Origin: Prosapia bicincta
Taxonomy: Eukaryota; Arthropoda; Insecta; Hemiptera; Cercopidae
DNA length: 64,000 nucleotides
Reading direction: 5' to 3'
Assembly: GCA_036971475.1 (NCBI GenBank)
Contig: JBAIZL010000001.1
Span: 110,236,350 to 110,300,349, forward strand
A program made the translations under genes and the position numbers. Positions 1-10,633 of the stretch are shown here, in pieces. The notes beneath the pieces are model-generated. The model did not search any database, was not told the DNA's origin, and saw only the letters and a program-made list of their open reading frames with translations. The first letter of the stretch is position 1. Each line of letters begins with the position of its first letter.

Positions 1-20
1 TTACACATTCAATATTGAAA

Positions 21-1202
21 ATGGAATTGAAAGTAGAATTTTTTATGTATTTTGTGGCTCCTCTTTTAATGAATATCAGAGCAGATCACATTCAAAATAA
101 GAGGAAAGGTTTGGCTGATGTAACAGAAGATATTAAAATTGAATGCAGTAAGGATGAAATCAAGATGACAATTGACACAAAATCAAGTATATTCAATGGT
201 ATGATTTACCCTGAAGGTTTATCTAAAAACTCAAGTTGTATGATAGATTTCTATGGACAAAAAAGTCCAGTATATTATAGACTACCGTTACGCTCATGTA
301 ATACAATGAGCACAGTACTATCTGATGGTAATATAGAATACTTTAACTCTATTGTTATACAGCCACACAGAAAATTAGTGACAAATCAAGGGCATGGTAT
401 TCATGTCCGCTGCCTATATCAGACTCGAGGTAAAATTATTACCAACAATGTCAACATTAAAGCAATGGAACCAACCTCTATTACTGCAACAGCTTCAATG
501 CCTGCATGCACAATGAAGATTTTTTATGGAGATGTAAGTCAGAATGAAGTGGCAAAAAATGTAAAAATTGGAGATCCGTTAACTTTAATAATATCTATTG
601 ATAGTCAAACTGTTTATGGTCTGGAAGTATATGATTGTTTGGTGAGAGATGGTCTTGGTTGGGGAGAACAACATTTGATTGATTCAGAAGGCTGTTCAGT
701 TGACCATGAAATAATGGGGCAGTTTGCATATGATCAGAACCAAACAAGGGCATCAGTACAGTTTCAAGCTCACAAATTTCCATACACAGCTTCTGTTTAT
801 TATCAGTGCAGTGTAAAACTTTGTTACAAGTTGGATGGGAGATGTAATGATCTTTCACAGTGCAAGCCAGATGAGAAAAAACCAAGAAAGAAACGAAACA
901 ATGGTGAAATATCTGCAACTATTGAAGTATATAGTGGGTTGTACGTTAATGAAGTCAGTGAGTTGTTGAAACCGGAACAGTTAGATTTATCAAATGAATA
1001 TGTTGATGATTTAGGAAGTATTTGTATTTCTCAGCGTAATTTTGCTTTAGGGATTTCAATAACAGGCTTGTTTTTAATGTTAATGGCAGTGTCTGCTTTT
1101 CTTGTTCTTCTGACTAGAAAATCTCGTAAATATGTCTCACCCACTCCAAGTTCTATTTATAGTGGTCCATATACAAACACAGCTTATAGTCACAGCAGCT
1201 GA
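21..1202 (+). CDS. ZP-domain type-I membrane protein (apical matrix/cuticle family)
   Basis: An open frame of 393 codons runs from the first ATG. The frame is also open to the left edge of the window, so an upstream exon cannot be excluded. The N-terminus is a short hydrophobic stretch compatible with a signal peptide. A ZP module follows: an N-terminal half with spaced Cys, then a C-terminal half with the typical pattern 'YDCLVRDG ... LIDSEGCSVD ... KFPYTASVYYQC'. A dibasic RKKR near residue 289 fits the furin-type site found after ZP domains. One transmembrane helix (about residues 340-365, 'ISITGLFLMLMAVSAFLVLL') precedes a short Ser/Tyr-rich tail. Two N-glycosylation sequons (NSS, NQT) are visible. 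Insect ZP proteins of this design polymerise at the apical surface and shape cuticle or lumenal matrix. The exact orthologue is not identified. The lack of introns is somewhat unusual: a retrocopy or a final large exon are alternatives, although no poly-A tail is obvious. Confidence 0.8.
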   Translation: MELKVEFFMYFVAPLLMNIRADHIQNKRKGLADVTEDIKIECSKDEIKMTIDTKSSIFNGMIYPEGLSKNSSCMIDFYGQKSPVYYRLPLRSCNTMSTVLSDGNIEYFNSIVIQPHRKLVTNQGHGIHVRCLYQTRGKIITNNVNIKAMEPTSITATASMPACTMKIFYGDVSQNEVAKNVKIGDPLTLIISIDSQTVYGLEVYDCLVRDGLGWGEQHLIDSEGCSVDHEIMGQFAYDQNQTRASVQFQAHKFPYTASVYYQCSVKLCYKLDGRCNDLSQCKPDEKKPRKKRNNGEISATIEVYSGLYVNEVSELLKPEQLDLSNEYVDDLGSICISQRNFALGISITGLFLMLMAVSAFLVLLTRKSRKYVSPTPSSIYSGPYTNTAYSHSS

Positions 1203-2181
1203 ACAACTAAATTGCACACTATAAGTGAACAGGTATTTAAAATTAATGTTAGAAAATATCAGTACAATGTTAAGTAAATTATTGTAAAATGTTGATACAC
1301 AGGGTAAAATGTCTTTCGATGACTGAATTATATATTTTCTACTTTTTAGCATATTATTAATTTGTAAATTGTTAAATGTGTAAAATCTTCTGAATATGTA
1401 TGGATCTATTAATATGTGGGTCTGTTATGTGTATAAATAATCTAGACAAAATTTTTTTTTTTAATAGTAGAGTTTGCCTATATTTAACAAACTTCTATTT
1501 GCTAAAATGTTCATGGCTTTGGTGATGTATTTACAAGGAATTAATTTGTTTAGATTTTACTCTGTCTTATAAATTGACAAAAATTAAAATTTTTAAAGCC
1601 ACAAAGAAAAAACATTATTATTAAATGAAATTTCATAAATTTAGTGTTAAGAATTTTTAAAGGTATTGGTTGGTGGGTCGAGCATCAAGGTGTCAGTGAT
1701 AGAAAGCCTAAAGACACACCACAATGTCATCTTTCTTTCTTTCCTACTTGTTTTTGTTTTGTTGAAAACATACAGGGGATTTATAATGATCATTAGCAAG
1801 AAGTAACACAAAAATCTTGTACTATCTGAGATATTTTCTTCACAGGGTAGTAGGCCATCATTTGATCACTTTAATCATTGCTTCATGAAGAAATTATTGA
1901 CAATTGTCTCAGATTTTATATATTCTCCACAACGATTTGTGATAGAATATAAACATTTGTGCGCTAGTATATAAATAAATAAGTAACAAAATATGTATTC
2001 TTGTGTAACAATGAAAAAACAAGAGATATACTAATACAAGAATAATTGATTGAATTACAAAATTCAAAGTTTTTCGTTGGCAAACAGTACCAACATTTTC
2101 AGGAATAATTTGATCAAAACAAAAGCTTTGAATTGTATAATTCATTAAATTATTCTTGTTTTTTCTATTTCTGGTTTTTTC

Positions 2182-2257
<76 letters not shown>

Positions 2258-2406
2258 ATATGGTGATAATATTTATTAAAATTTTATTAGGTTTTATTAG
2301 ATAATTATTTTCCTGAAGATGCTGGTACTATTTTATTGGCGAAAAACTTTGAATAAATATATTCATTAGAAGTATTCTTGTTTTTGAAATATTTTTAATT
2401 AATTAG

Positions 2407-2452
<46 letters not shown>

Positions 2453-2633
2453 TATATATTAAAAAAAAAATGATATATTTCCTAATGATAACCTCTTTAT
2501 AGCTATGTAACAAAGGAAGCCTCCACAACAGCTTTTTCATTCTTCCAGTACATGAGTAACTAACCTTTATAAAAAATCCTACACTCTTCAAAAAATTATA
2601 AATGACTTGAAATTTTTAAAAAACCGTCATATA
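1203..2633. other. 3' flank of the ZP gene, AT-rich, with TA repeats and a Penelope-like palindrome
   Basis: No coding sequence is supported here. The first few hundred bases are the likely 3' UTR of the ZP gene. (TA)n tracts lie near 2181-2250 and 2409-2447. They separate two inverted copies of a sequence containing 'CCTGAAGATG ... CGAAAAACTTTG', described in a separate entry. Confidence 0.6.
2040..2392. repeat. Head-to-head inverted pair of Penelope-like ends around a (TA)n tract
   Basis: The left arm (about 2040-2120, containing CAAAGTTTTTCGTTGGC) is the reverse complement of the right arm (about 2305-2385, containing TTGGCGAAAAACTTTG), with moderate divergence. Both carry 'CCTGAAGATG' followed by a CGAAAA motif, which resembles the ends of Penelope-like elements. 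A (TA)n microsatellite fills the centre. The pairing is direct observation. The assignment to Penelope-like elements is inference from the motif. Confidence 0.55.
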
Positions 2634-4045
2634 GGGGAAACCGGGGCTGTGGCACACTTTGAAGGAAATATTTTTTCAACAACTCATGCAATTAGATATT
2701 AGATAGAAATCATTATCGAAATAATGCTTGCTACGTTAGGTATTGTATTCCATTTTTATTTTTTAATTATATTTATGTAAAAGTAAAATTTTTTGCCCAA
2801 TTTAGGCTGTATGAAAGTGCGTCATTTTACCCCATATGCAGAGTAAAGTGGCGCAATATGTGGGGTAAAATGGTGCATTTATTGAAAAAAATTTAAGTGA
2901 CAGTAAAGTATTTATGGAACGATAATTAAAAGGTAGGAAATGAAAAATCATTTTTATTGATTAAAAACACACATTTACAAATTAATTCAGTTTTTTAAAA
3001 GTATTTATTAGTGACGGCTCTCCTTAGTGTTAGTGATTAGTCTTGTTTGCTCAAAAAGGAGAACTAAATCTGTAATTCTTGTGGTAAAATAAAAATAACA
3101 CAGACAGTCAACAAGAAATAAACAGTGTTAGATAAATTTATTCTAAATCATCACCTGTTACAATTAGTGCATTTAAAAAATAAATCTCGTCTGCCAGCAT
3201 ATTTTTCATGTGCCCAAAGTAAACATTCTATGCAGTGTATCCACAGTTCCCCTAGCTTATTTTTACTAAACGGTGATAAGCAGTATAGGTAAAAACATTC
3301 CTTTTGTTTCTCTTTGAATTTAGTTTGTTCGGCCAACCCTTTTGACTGTGGTTTTCTGACAATTTTTTGTTTCTTAGGCACTTCTTGTTCTGCCCTTAAG
3401 GGATCCTTTACAGGAGTATCTGTCAATATGGCTGATTTTCTCTTTCTTTTTTATTTTTTTGTCTATTTTTCTTTCTCCTGTTTATAGATAAAGCTTTATC
3501 TATTGAGAAAGGTGTAAGACCGAAGTAATTTTTTCTTTTATAATTAATTATCGCCTACAATAATTAGGCTTTATTTAAGAAATTGGTTCTAGAGTTATTT
3601 TAACACCAAAAGATTACAACATCAATTTGGGGCAAAATGGCTTTTTCTCCACTTAGCCCCGGTCTTGATGTGCCACCCTGCCCCATCAAGCCATTTTGAA
3701 ATTTTATTGCAAAAGGACAGAAAATTATTAGCCCACCACTAAAACAAAACCATCATTTTATAGTATAAAACACTCAGAAACCAAAATTATAGTTTTTTTT
3801 TGTAAGTAACAGTAATTTTTATGAATATAAAAGAGTAATGATATAAAAATTTACTTCTTTGAGGGAAAATAATAAAAATTGACACTAAACTTGACAGACG
3901 CCACTGAACTACTCAATATTACATAAGCTACTGCCTCGTAGCAGGGACATCATGTAATGTGTTTCACAGAGTTGTCATCCCACCAGAAGGAAATTTACCA
4001 GCATTATGCCACCATACTAGTGCGCCACATAGCCCTGGTCTCCCC
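2634..4045 (-). mobile_element. Deleted pogo/Tigger-type DNA transposon, TA-flanked
   Basis: The termini are inverted repeats. The left end begins GGGGAAACCGGGGCTG-TGGC. The right end, on the reverse strand, begins GGGGAGACCAGGGCTATG. Each is flanked by TA (2632-2633 and 4046-4047), the target of the Tc1/mariner-pogo superfamily. At 1.4 kb it is shorter than an autonomous copy and keeps only the 3' end of the transposase frame on the minus strand. Interior stretches near 2830-2875 and 3630-3690 repeat terminal-like words (GGGGTAAAATGGTGCA). This is a non-autonomous internal-deletion derivative. Confidence 0.8.
3151..3450 (-). pseudogene. C-terminal tail of a pogo-type DDE transposase with a Cys-rich finger
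   Basis: The frame is open from about 3450 to the stop at 3151. It starts with a basic KRKRKSAILTDTPVKD segment, a common sequence after the DDE domain in insect pogo/Tigger transposases. It ends in a PHD-like finger with the order C-x4-C, 'GELWIHCIEC', 'WAHEKYAG' and 'CTNC'. In the usual family pattern the residue after 'HE(K/x)' is Cys, but here it is Tyr, so one zinc ligand is probably lost. No DNA-binding (HTH) or DDE catalytic part is present upstream inside the element. There is no AUG at the apparent start. It is a transposase remnant and not a host gene. Confidence 0.75.
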
Positions 4046-4908
4046 TAATGATTGATAGATTCACTTTTTGTGGTCTAGGAAAGAACTTATAGACAAATAT
4101 TACAGACAATATTTTTCCTTAGATAAAATATTTTGGTTATAGATTTCAAAGTTTCTTCTTCAGAGTTTTGAAAGTTGCAAACTTTTAAATCACATCCACT
4201 GTTGTCTTTGGATAATTTTGAAACCTCTGACCAGTTGGATAAACTGTGAATACTTAACCATTAGATACATATTTTCAAGAAGTATTATGTGTCTTAACAG
4301 CATGAAATACGTTGTTAGGTTATAAGTTACTTATGCTGGTATTTGATTCGTAACTTAACATCAATTTGATTTTTATTTGAGACCATATTTAGTATTTATA
4401 TCTAAATGTTAAAATTAGTTAAATTTAGTTATATCTAATTAGTTATAAATAAGATATAATTAATGTGTTAAAATGGAACAATCAGACTAAATTACATTAT
4501 TTTTCATTAATTAGAATGAGTTAGCACATTAGTAAGTTACACCACAAAATGGAAGTCAGTGATTACACATCACCCTCCATTTACATATCTAGTACATTAG
4601 ACTATGACCAAAGACCAATAGGTACAATATTTAACTAATTTGTGTAGTACTTTTAAACTTACCACTCTGTTGAAGCTAGTGACAATAAGTTTGACATATA
4701 TTATAATTACTATATATTGAATGTAATTTTATTGCTTAGATCTTCAGGGTTTTATTTATTAAGTACAGTATCTCTATAATTCATAATTCTAGTTTTTGCA
4801 TTTACTTTTTTTGATTTTCTACAAAATATATTTATTTATTGTATACATTAAACATTTTAAAAAAAGTATCCTAAAGTATCACGCTTATTTTTTTGATTTG
4901 TGTGTATG
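4046..4908. other. AT-rich spacer
   Basis: I see no coding potential, repeats of note or RNA genes between the pogo-type element and the left LTR, apart from locally simple A/T sequence. Confidence 0.5.
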
Positions 4909-5166
4909 TGTTGTGAATGCAATAATATAATACTCTATGACAATCCTCTATGAAAAAAAAAAAGAAAAAGAACATTATATTAATTAACAGATGATTTGTA
5001 ATTGTTTTAGTTTTTCTCAGTTCTTTGTTTAGAGTTTTGTTTTAAGAAAGATGTGAAGTAATAAATAGTGTTTAAATATGAAATAAGTTTTATTACCAGC
5101 ATAATTATATAAATATGACGAGTGTTCCGCCTGTAGCGGCAGTGTCAAAAGTTTATAGAAATAACA
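4909..5166 (+). repeat. Left LTR of the BEL/Pao element
   Basis: Begins TGTTGTGAATGC and ends AGAAATAACA, giving TG...CA termini. It is identical by eye to the right LTR. It contains an AATAAA polyadenylation hexamer in its second half. Confidence 0.95.
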
Positions 5167-5168
5167 TA

Positions 5169-5186
5169 TGGCGACCGTGACAGGAT
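5169..5186 (+). other. Primer-binding site of the BEL/Pao element
   Basis: Starting two bases after the LTR, TGGCGACCGTGACAGG would pair with a tRNA 3' end reading CCTGTCACGGTCGCCA. It ends in CCA as required. The match is what I would expect for an arginine tRNA, but the tRNA identity is from memory and untested. Confidence 0.7.
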
Positions 5187-5236
5187 AATAATTTGGTTAC
5201 AGTTAAAATCTATGATCCATTAGTAAGTATTTTATA

Positions 5237-8200
5237 ATGGATGCTCTGAAAAAGAAAAGAAAATTGTTTAGAACTGGATTTTCACGTTTACACAATACAT
5301 TATTAGAATCCATAAAAAATGAAGATGATGTGATTTTGTTAAAAGCTAATTTAGAGCTATTACGTGAAAAACATAATCAATTGGAGGTCTTAGACCGAGA
5401 AATTATTGAAGTTTTACTAAATGAAAATGCATCTACTGAAGTTTTAGAAAATGAGGTAGAATCTGCCGATGAATACTCAGGCAAGTTTAAAATAGTTGAG
5501 TATTTAGTTGAACAGGCTATTGACAAGGCTAGGCCTAAGACAGATACTAGTGTGAATGTAGAAAAACGTAAATTTAAGTTACCCACACTTGAGTTTAAAA
5601 AGTTTGGTGGTGATATTAGTGATTGGTTGCCGTTTTGGGGCCAATTTAAGAAAATCCATGAAGACCCCTGTATTGATTCTGATGACAAGTATCAGTATCT
5701 CCTGCAAGCGACTATCCCTAATACTAAGGCTAGGGAAATTGTCGAGAGTTTTCCCCCATGTGGACGTAGTTATGAACAGGCTATTGAACATTTAAAATCT
5801 CGCTTTGCCAAAGATGACCTGTTAGTAGAGTTTTACATAAGAGAAATCTTGAAAATTGTAATAACATTAAATAGCAGTGAAAGTAAAATTACTATTTCCT
5901 CACTTTATGATCAAATTGAGTCAAAACTAAGGTGTTTAGAAACTTTAGGTGTAACAAAGGAGAAGTACGCTGCTATGCTCTTCCCATTAGTAGAATCTTG
6001 TCTCAGGGAGGATTTATTAATAGCTTGGCAGAGAAGTAGGCCTAACTCTCAACAGGACGAGACCGCGTCAGAAAGTAAAAGTAGGCTAGATAGCCTAATG
6101 AATTTTTTGAAAATTGAAGTGGAGGGAGAAGAAAGAATAAACTTAGCTAAACAGGGATTTGGTTTACAAAAAACAAAAGTATCAACAGGTGATAATACTA
6201 CGAGTTCATATAAAAGAGACTTTGCAAGTAAAGATAAGCATATTAAAAATACAAGAAGGCCAACCAGCAATGTTACAGCAGCTGGCCTTGTAAATGTAAA
6301 ATCAAATACGTCTACAGTAAGCACAGATAAGACGAAGTTATCGATGTGTGTGTTTTGTGACGGTGGTCATTTAAGTGAAAACTGTTTTAAAGCTAGGGAC
6401 ATGTCTTTAGAAGAAAGGCAGAATATTCTTACTAGCAAAAGGTGTTGCTTTTCTTGTACAAAAGTAGGACATTTAAGTAAACATTGCAGAGCTATTGTTA
6501 AATGTATTATTTGTAATGGAAAACATGTACCACTTATGTGTTCAAAGTTGCAGAATAATTTTAATAGGTCTAACATTAAACCTAAATGCGAGGAAAAAGA
6601 AGCTGAGCCCAATTTTGAGAATTCCTTGTCCAATGTGAATGGCAATCAGGTTTACATGCAAACTCTTGTTGTCAAGGCTGTTAGTGACACAAAAGAACTC
6701 AATGTGCGTTTACTTTTTGACAGTGGATCCCAGAGGTCATACATAAGGAAATCGACTGTTGAAAAAATGAAATATGACACTTGTGGTGAAGAAACATTAT
6801 TACATGGCCTGTTTGGAGGAGAGGTCACTAAGCCTCGCAATCATGCATGCTACAAAGTCAGACTACAAAGTATAGATAAAACATATTCTTGTAATTTCAA
6901 GGCACTTAGTGAAATAAATATTTGTACTTATGTTCCTGCCTTGAAACCAGGAAGATGGACTGATGAACTGATGGAAAGAGGTATTAAATTGTTTCAGGAT
7001 GCAGACAGTCCAATTGAGATATTAATTGGGGCTGACATATATGGGAAACTTCTAACTGGAAGAAAAGAGGTTCTAGATTGTGGTATTATAGCCCTTGAAA
7101 CTCATTTAGGATGGGTTTTGACAGGAAAATTTCAAGAAAGTAAAGAATTTAGTTCTATGACAGCACTTTCTATGTTTGTACAAAGTAATTCAATATGCAA
7201 GCTGTGGGAAATGGATGTTTTAGGTATAAAAGACCCACTACAGACCAGAAGCAAACAAGAAATTGAACATTCTGTTCAAACACAATTTTTGGAAACTGTG
7301 AGAGTAAATGAAGAAGGACGCTATGAAGTCAAATTACCTTGGTCCGAAGACCACCCAGAAGTTCCAAGAAATTTCAATCTTGCAAAAAAAAGGCTTGAAA
7401 ACTCAGTGAAAAAGCTAACAAATGAAAGTTTATATAATGTATATAACAATGTGTTTTCAGATTGGCTGGAAGATGGTGTTATTGAGGAAATCCCAATAAG
7501 CAAATGGGATGAAGGTCACTATTTACCTCATAGACCAGTGATAAAAGAAAACAGCACCACTGCAGTAAGACCGGTTTTTGATGCCTCGTCTAAAGAAAAG
7601 GGTTACTATTCCCTTAATCAGTGTTTGGAAATAGGTATTAACTTAATTGAAATAATACCAGCTTTGCTTTTACGTTTTCGACTTTATAAAATAGGAGTTA
7701 TCGCTGACATAAAAAAGGCGTTTTTGCAAATAAGTTTGTATGAAGAGGACAGAGATTTCCTAAGATTTCTGTGGCAAAACACAGATGGATCACTCAAGAT
7801 TTTCCGACATAGAAGAGTTGTTTTTGGAGTCTCAAGTAGTCCATTTTTGCTCAATGCCGTCATCAACTACCACCTGCAGAAGTATTTAGTACCGTGTGCT
7901 GAAGACAATCAATTTTCTAAATGTACAATAGAAAAGTTGTTTAAAAGTTTCTATGTTGATAACTGTGTTACAGGTGTAAATAATGAAAGGGATTTGAAAC
8001 AGTTCATTTCAGAAGCAATACAAATATTTTCTTTGGGAAAGTTTGAGCTGCGAGGATGGGAATATACTGAACCTGGTCTGGAAGACAAGACAGAGGCTTC
8101 AGTCCTAGGTCTCACCTGGGACAAGAAAGAAGACACAATTTCTGTGAGTTTTCATAAAATAGTAAATTTAGAAGAGAACTTGGTAACACAACGTGTTATA

Positions 8201-10570
8201 TTGTCCACTGCACACAGATTGTTCGATCCTATTGGATTCACTTGTCCTATTTCCATATGCCCTAAGTTATTATTGCAGGAATGCTGGAAAGATAATTGTG
8301 GGTGGGACAAAGAAGTACCAGAAGAAATCAAACAACGATTCAATATATGGTTTCAGGAACTCGATCAATTAAAAGAGATGAAGATTCCACGATGGCTACA
8401 AGGTGTGGATGACGTAATCATTTCTGTATCAGTTCACATATTTTGTGATGCCAGCAAATTTGCGTACTCAACAGCAGTATTTATGCGTTTTGAACTTAGT
8501 ACATGTATTCAATTACAGCTAATCCAGGCAAAGTCACGTGTAGCACCTGTAAAGAAGATGACAATACCCAGACTTGAACTAATGGCTGCTACTATAGGTG
8601 CTAGATTAGGTTCTTCAGTAGTGCAAGAATTAAGAGATGAAAACAAATTTGAATGTAATATTAAATTTTTTTATTGGAGTGACTCTTCTACAGTAATAGC
8701 TTGGATTAAAAGAGAAGAAAACTGGGGAGTATTTGTTAGAAATAGAGTTGAAGAAATCTGCAGCCTCACTTCCAGAACATCTTGGCGGCACATTCCCGGC
8801 ACTATGAATCCAGCAGACTTGCCCAGTAGAGGATGTTCAGTTTCCAGGTTGATTAGTTCCAGATGGTGGGAGGGCCCGTCATGGTTGAAGTTGCCTGAAG
8901 ATACCTGGCCATCAAATGAACCTGAACCTGACGAAGAATTAATTTCTTTAGAAAAAAAGAAAGGACCTACACCTTCACTTTTAAGTAATAATTACCCAAA
9001 AGATTGGTTTTATTACTTTTCAAATGATTTTGATAAGATTGTGTGTGTTTTTGCATGGTTGCTGAGATTTATTCATAATTGTAACCCCTCAAAGAAGGAA
9101 AAGTGTGTGAGTAAAGTTTTGTCATGTAAGGAGATTATTGAAGCTAACAATTTTATAATTAGAATTGTTCAACAGCAATCATTTGAAGGAATAAGGGACC
9201 CTAAATTGGCTTCATTGTCACCATTTATGGCTGCTGATGGTATTATAAGGCTAAAGACAAAATTAACAGAAAGAAAGGATTTGGAAAATTTTAAATTTCC
9301 TGTTGTTCTACCATCAAAACATGACATTGTAGATATTCTTATTCTTACAATACATAAGAGATCATGTCATGTGGGAGTTCAAGGTCTCTTAAGTTTATTA
9401 AGAGAAAACTATTGGATATTGAGAGGAAGAAAAACAATAAGTAATACTTTGAAAAAATGTATTCCTTGTCAGAGACATAATTCAAAAAATGTAGAAACAA
9501 TCACTCCACCCTTACCTGAAAGTAGAGTACGAGATGCCGCAGTATTTGAAGTGGTTGGAATTGATTTTGCGGGACCTTTGTTTCTACGAGATGGCAGTAA
9601 AGTTTGGATCTGCATATTCACTTGTGCAGTATACCGTGCTGTTCATTTGGAGTTAGTAAAGTTTCTTTCTGTCGAAGCATTTATAGATACACTTAGAAGA
9701 TTTATTGCAAGGCGAGGAAGACCATCAATAATATATAGTGACAATGGTACCAATTTCACAGGTACAGAAAAGGCATTTAAAATTCTAGATTGGAATGCTA
9801 TCTTAAAATATAGCTCATGCCAACAAATTGACTGGAGGTTTAACCCTCCCTCTGCTGCATGGTGGGGCGGATGGTGGGAGCGACTCATCCGACTCATGAA
9901 ACAGTTGCTACGCAAAACCTTGGGCAAAACGTCATTGGATTATGAGGAAATGGAGACAATCTTATGTGATTGTGAAAGTATCATGAATTCTAGACCTTTG
10001 ACATATTTATCTGAAACTTCTTCAGACCTAACTGCTATTACTCCAAATATGTTTTTACATGACTTAAAAGAAATTGGAGTTCCAGATTGTGACCATGTAA
10101 ATACAAAAAGTCTTAACAAGAGAGTACGTTATCGACAACACCTGAGAGAAGCATTGCGAAAAAGATTTAGGATTGAGTATTTAGGACAATTAGCTTTAAA
10201 AAGTAAGAAAAACGGCAGACAGTTGAAAGTTGGAGAATTAGTACTGATTGAAGTTGAAAATAAAAAAAGAATTGATTGGCCAATAGGACTGATAGAAAAG
10301 ACTATCATTAGTAGAGATGGAGTGTGTAGATTAGTGCAATTGAAGACTGCTTTTGGAAGTTTATTGAGACCAATACAAAGACTATATCCTCTTGAAATGC
10401 AAGAAGAAACCATCCAAGAACAATTAAAAGAAAAGATTAAACCAAAAGTGACAAAAACCAATGAACATGAACTACACCTGGAAGAAGATAATGTGACAAA
10501 AGAAAATAAAATTGTGACATATTCAAGAAGTGGCAGACAAATTAAGCTTCCACAAAAATTTGTTGATTAA
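5237..10570 (+). CDS. BEL/Pao Gag-Pol polyprotein, 1777 aa, intact
   Basis: One uninterrupted frame starts at an ATG 70 bp after the left LTR. Gag occupies the N-terminus, with a coiled-coil-like charged start. Two zinc knuckles follow at about residues 371-383 (CX2CX3HX4C) and 404-417 (CX2CX4HX4C). The aspartic protease shows 'LLFDSGSQ' near residue 495. Reverse transcriptase has 'VRPVFDASS' and a YVDN box at residues 906-909, with Asn at the second position of the usual catalytic DD pair. RNase H starts at 'FCDAS' (D1071). Integrase has an HHCC finger (about 1372-1415) and acidic residues D1443 (GIDFAG), D1502 (YSDNG) and E1548 (WWERL). A chromatin-proximal tail follows. I recall YVDN in other BEL/Pao members, so I treat it as a lineage variant and not proof of loss. 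The frame's completeness and identical LTRs suggest a recently active element. Confidence 0.95.
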   Translation: MDALKKKRKLFRTGFSRLHNTLLESIKNEDDVILLKANLELLREKHNQLEVLDREIIEVLLNENASTEVLENEVESADEYSGKFKIVEYLVEQAIDKARPKTDTSVNVEKRKFKLPTLEFKKFGGDISDWLPFWGQFKKIHEDPCIDSDDKYQYLLQATIPNTKAREIVESFPPCGRSYEQAIEHLKSRFAKDDLLVEFYIREILKIVITLNSSESKITISSLYDQIESKLRCLETLGVTKEKYAAMLFPLVESCLREDLLIAWQRSRPNSQQDETASESKSRLDSLMNFLKIEVEGEERINLAKQGFGLQKTKVSTGDNTTSSYKRDFASKDKHIKNTRRPTSNVTAAGLVNVKSNTSTVSTDKTKLSMCVFCDGGHLSENCFKARDMSLEERQNILTSKRCCFSCTKVGHLSKHCRAIVKCIICNGKHVPLMCSKLQNNFNRSNIKPKCEEKEAEPNFENSLSNVNGNQVYMQTLVVKAVSDTKELNVRLLFDSGSQRSYIRKSTVEKMKYDTCGEETLLHGLFGGEVTKPRNHACYKVRLQSIDKTYSCNFKALSEINICTYVPALKPGRWTDELMERGIKLFQDADSPIEILIGADIYGKLLTGRKEVLDCGIIALETHLGWVLTGKFQESKEFSSMTALSMFVQSNSICKLWEMDVLGIKDPLQTRSKQEIEHSVQTQFLETVRVNEEGRYEVKLPWSEDHPEVPRNFNLAKKRLENSVKKLTNESLYNVYNNVFSDWLEDGVIEEIPISKWDEGHYLPHRPVIKENSTTAVRPVFDASSKEKGYYSLNQCLEIGINLIEIIPALLLRFRLYKIGVIADIKKAFLQISLYEEDRDFLRFLWQNTDGSLKIFRHRRVVFGVSSSPFLLNAVINYHLQKYLVPCAEDNQFSKCTIEKLFKSFYVDNCVTGVNNERDLKQFISEAIQIFSLGKFELRGWEYTEPGLEDKTEASVLGLTWDKKEDTISVSFHKIVNLEENLVTQRVILSTAHRLFDPIGFTCPISICPKLLLQECWKDNCGWDKEVPEEIKQRFNIWFQELDQLKEMKIPRWLQGVDDVIISVSVHIFCDASKFAYSTAVFMRFELSTCIQLQLIQAKSRVAPVKKMTIPRLELMAATIGARLGSSVVQELRDENKFECNIKFFYWSDSSTVIAWIKREENWGVFVRNRVEEICSLTSRTSWRHIPGTMNPADLPSRGCSVSRLISSRWWEGPSWLKLPEDTWPSNEPEPDEELISLEKKKGPTPSLLSNNYPKDWFYYFSNDFDKIVCVFAWLLRFIHNCNPSKKEKCVSKVLSCKEIIEANNFIIRIVQQQSFEGIRDPKLASLSPFMAADGIIRLKTKLTERKDLENFKFPVVLPSKHDIVDILILTIHKRSCHVGVQGLLSLLRENYWILRGRKTISNTLKKCIPCQRHNSKNVETITPPLPESRVRDAAVFEVVGIDFAGPLFLRDGSKVWICIFTCAVYRAVHLELVKFLSVEAFIDTLRRFIARRGRPSIIYSDNGTNFTGTEKAFKILDWNAILKYSSCQQIDWRFNPPSAAWWGGWWERLIRLMKQLLRKTLGKTSLDYEEMETILCDCESIMNSRPLTYLSETSSDLTAITPNMFLHDLKEIGVPDCDHVNTKSLNKRVRYRQHLREALRKRFRIEYLGQLALKSKKNGRQLKVGELVLIEVENKKRIDWPIGLIEKTIISRDGVCRLVQLKTAFGSLLRPIQRLYPLEMQEETIQEQLKEKIKPKVTKTNEHELHLEEDNVTKENKIVTYSRSGRQIKLPQKFVD

Positions 10571-10619
10571 TCTTTTAACAATATACTATTTTTTAATGTT
10601 TTGAGTTAAACCATAACTC

Positions 10620-10631
10620 AAAAGGTGGGAG
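10620..10631 (+). other. Polypurine tract of the BEL/Pao element
   Basis: AAAAGGTGGGAG lies two bases before the right LTR, the normal position for plus-strand priming. Confidence 0.8.
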
Positions 10632-10633
10632 TA

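Noticed and set aside
595..918. 107-codon frame opposite the ZP gene
   Set aside because: An antisense shadow of a well-supported coding region.
7952..7963. YVDN as proof that the BEL/Pao element is dead
   Set aside because: The rest of the element is intact and I recall YVDN in other members, so the residue alone does not decide activity.
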